This document shows, one piece after another, positions 60,525 to 61,607 of a stretch of DNA of 61,607 nucleotides. The position numbers and the translations under genes are program-made. The stretch's first letter is position 1; the number at the start of each line of letters is the position of its first letter. The DNA comes from Sphingomonas populi (GTDB taxonomy: Bacteria > Pseudomonadota > Alphaproteobacteria > Sphingomonadales > Sphingomonadaceae). The stretch is taken from positions 1 to 61,607 of the forward strand of contig NZ_SGIS01000031.1 in the NCBI RefSeq assembly GCF_004208535.1, in the 5' to 3' direction. A model generated the notes under the pieces. It ran no database searches, was not told the DNA's origin, and saw nothing but the letters and a program-made list of their open reading frames with translations.

Positions 60525-61364
60525 GTGGATCGTCGTCGCTTTATCGGCTCCTCCGTAGCTGCTGCTTTCGGTTGTTCGTTGCCCGGACGATTGCTCGGTA
60601 TTGAAAGTGACAAAGGTTGGCAGCGTCTCTTCGATAGTGATGCGTCACGAGGGTGGACCTTCTTCCAAGAAGGGGTTGGCAACAGCGACCTTCATAACGC
60701 CGTCACCGTAAGGGATGGCGTAATCCACTTCCTCGGTTCGCACTACACCGGAACGGACGCGGCGCCTGGACACATCTCCACAAAGAAGAGCTGGGGCAAT
60801 TATCATCTGCGGCTGGAATACCGCTACGGTTTAGACCGTTGGCCTCCTCGCAAGCTACAACGCAGGAACAGCGGTATCCTCTATCATATGGGGCCTGAAA
60901 CCGACCGGCTTTTCCCGAATTGTGTCGAGTTCCAGCTTGAAGAGGGCGATGTCGGGGACGCGATCATGGTCGACACGCTGGCGTTGATGGGGCCGTCACT
61001 CGGTGGAACACCATTGTGGCCGAACTGGATTCCCGCTTTTCCGAGCACCTATCAAGAACCGATTGTATCGGGCGGCATCCAACGCCAGTGGCACAAACAC
61101 GCTGGTGAATACGAAAGGATGGACGATTGGAACACCGTCGATCTTTACGCCTTCAACGATCAGGCGGCACACCTCGTCAACGGTCGTATTGTGACGACAT
61201 TATTCAAGCTTGCCACCCGCGATAAGAACGGCCGAACTACCCCGTTGACTGCAGGTCGCATCGCGCTTGAGCTAGAGTGGGCGGAGATCATGTTTCGTAA
61301 CGTGATGATCCGACCCTTGGATGCAGTTGCGGTGGCCTCCATACTTAAGCGCGGATCGGATTGA
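60525..61364 (+). CDS. Tat-exported DUF1080 (3-keto-disaccharide hydrolase-like) protein
   Basis: A 279-residue protein with a twin-arginine signal (DRRRFIGSSVAAAFG) and a concanavalin-like DUF1080 domain (about 30-265): WQRLFDSDASRGWTFFQ, NYHLRLEYRYG, NSGILYHMG and the C-terminal GRIALELEWAEIMFRNVMI. Relatives act on 3-keto-glycosides or bind glycans. GTG at 60525 has AGAGG six bases upstream. Codon use is less GC-biased than in the rest of the window, and an IS30 gene follows, so it was probably gained by transfer. Confidence 0.82.
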   Translation: MDRRRFIGSSVAAAFGCSLPGRLLGIESDKGWQRLFDSDASRGWTFFQEGVGNSDLHNAVTVRDGVIHFLGSHYTGTDAAPGHISTKKSWGNYHLRLEYRYGLDRWPPRKLQRRNSGILYHMGPETDRLFPNCVEFQLEEGDVGDAIMVDTLALMGPSLGGTPLWPNWIPAFPSTYQEPIVSGGIQRQWHKHAGEYERMDDWNTVDLYAFNDQAAHLVNGRIVTTLFKLATRDKNGRTTPLTAGRIALELEWAEIMFRNVMIRPLDAVAVASILKRGSD

Positions 61365-61464
61365 CATCTTCCTCCAAATAGGCGTCCTTAGGACAGCCAT
61401 AATCGCCGGGACGATCACTCTTCGCCTCTCCAAAGCGGACGGACGGCAATCCACCAGTGCCCGT

Positions 61465-61486
61465 CACCCCAGCGCAAGCTGGGGTG
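61465..61486. repeat. Hairpin next to the IS30 transposase end
   Basis: CACCCCAGC and GCTGGGGTG pair perfectly around GCAA, six bases from the transposase stop. It could be a terminator for the transposase transcript or one more short palindromic repeat. Confidence 0.55.
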
Positions 61487-61491
61487 TGGAT

Positions 61492-61607
61492 TCACGTTTG
61501 AAGTGCACCGTTTGAGATTTGCGAGAATGCCTCGGCGGGGGTCAGGAAGTCGAGGCATTTCCGCGGGGTGTTGTTGAGACGGTCGGCATAGGCGCGCAGT
61601 TTCCTGT
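61492..61607 (-). mobile_element. IS30-family transposase, C-terminal end (cut by window edge)
   Basis: Reading the minus strand from the window edge gives 37 residues and a TGA at 61494-61492: RKLRAYADRLNNTPRKCLDF and then LTPAEAFSQISNGALQT. The NNTPRKCLDFLTPAEAF block is the conserved end of IS30-type DDE transposases. The catalytic part lies beyond the window, so whether the element is whole is unknown. It points toward the DUF1080 gene. Confidence 0.82.

Overview
The window is GC-rich alphaproteobacterial chromosome, most likely from a sphingomonad (Sphingomonas or a close relative). This rests on gene content (TorF-type porin, the TCA cluster, PHA granule-system protein, secreted amidase, DUF1993 and DUF2721 proteins) and on dense short palindromic repeats typical of that order. 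No rRNA, tRNA or CRISPR was recognised. Both edges cut into insertion sequences: an IS5-type transposase at the left and an IS30-type transposase at the right.

Region 1 (1-17.9 kb) is central carbon metabolism. sdhC-sdhD-sdhA lie on the minus strand with one-base overlaps. The iron-sulfur subunit sdhB lies 4 kb away on the plus strand, followed by zapE, a ybjQ-type gene, mdh, sucD, sucA, sucB and lpdA. Together these give complex II, malate dehydrogenase, the alpha subunit of succinyl-CoA ligase and the whole 2-oxoglutarate dehydrogenase complex. sucC is not in the window. A soluble globin-fold chemoreceptor, creD and an SDR oxidoreductase sit between the two sdh loci. A perfect 24-bp palindrome lies between the SDR gene and sdhB.

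Region 2 (17.9-30 kb) is envelope and environmental response. It holds a TRIC-like channel, a DUF1993 protein, a long Gln/Arg-rich lipoprotein, a TorF porin, a carbonic anhydrase-SulP transporter operon, an OmpR-type two-component system, small secreted and membrane proteins, trmB and an FNT channel. A shared 14-bp motif precedes the porin, the carbonic anhydrase operon and a small secreted protein, all beside the two-component system. The histidine kinase has a 42-bp in-frame tandem duplication in HAMP and appears to start at CTG.

Region 3 (30-44.7 kb) is housekeeping: metK behind a candidate SAM/SAH-responsive operator, lnt, a VOC protein, a PHA-system protein, rpsU, an anchored FKBP, a cell-wall hydrolase, a fused M16 peptidase, tgt, era, and a polyprenyl/glycosylation-like set (methyltransferase, GtrA, GT-C-like membrane protein).

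Region 4 (44.7-55.1 kb) is mostly one long minus-strand series: an unknown lipoprotein with its partner, a membrane serine protease, argB, yggT, a DUF167 gene, folD, an NTF2-like secreted protein and marC, many with start/stop overlaps. Next to it lie priA (minus) and a DUF1801-like gene overlapping xerC (plus).

Region 5 (55.1-61.6 kb) is more accessory: a PRC-barrel protein, a lipoprotein, a secreted amidase, a di-iron ferritin-like protein, a UGT-like glycosyltransferase, and a Tat-exported DUF1080 protein with less GC-rich codon use next to the IS30 gene. At least nine REPIN-like palindromic elements of several families occupy the gaps throughout.
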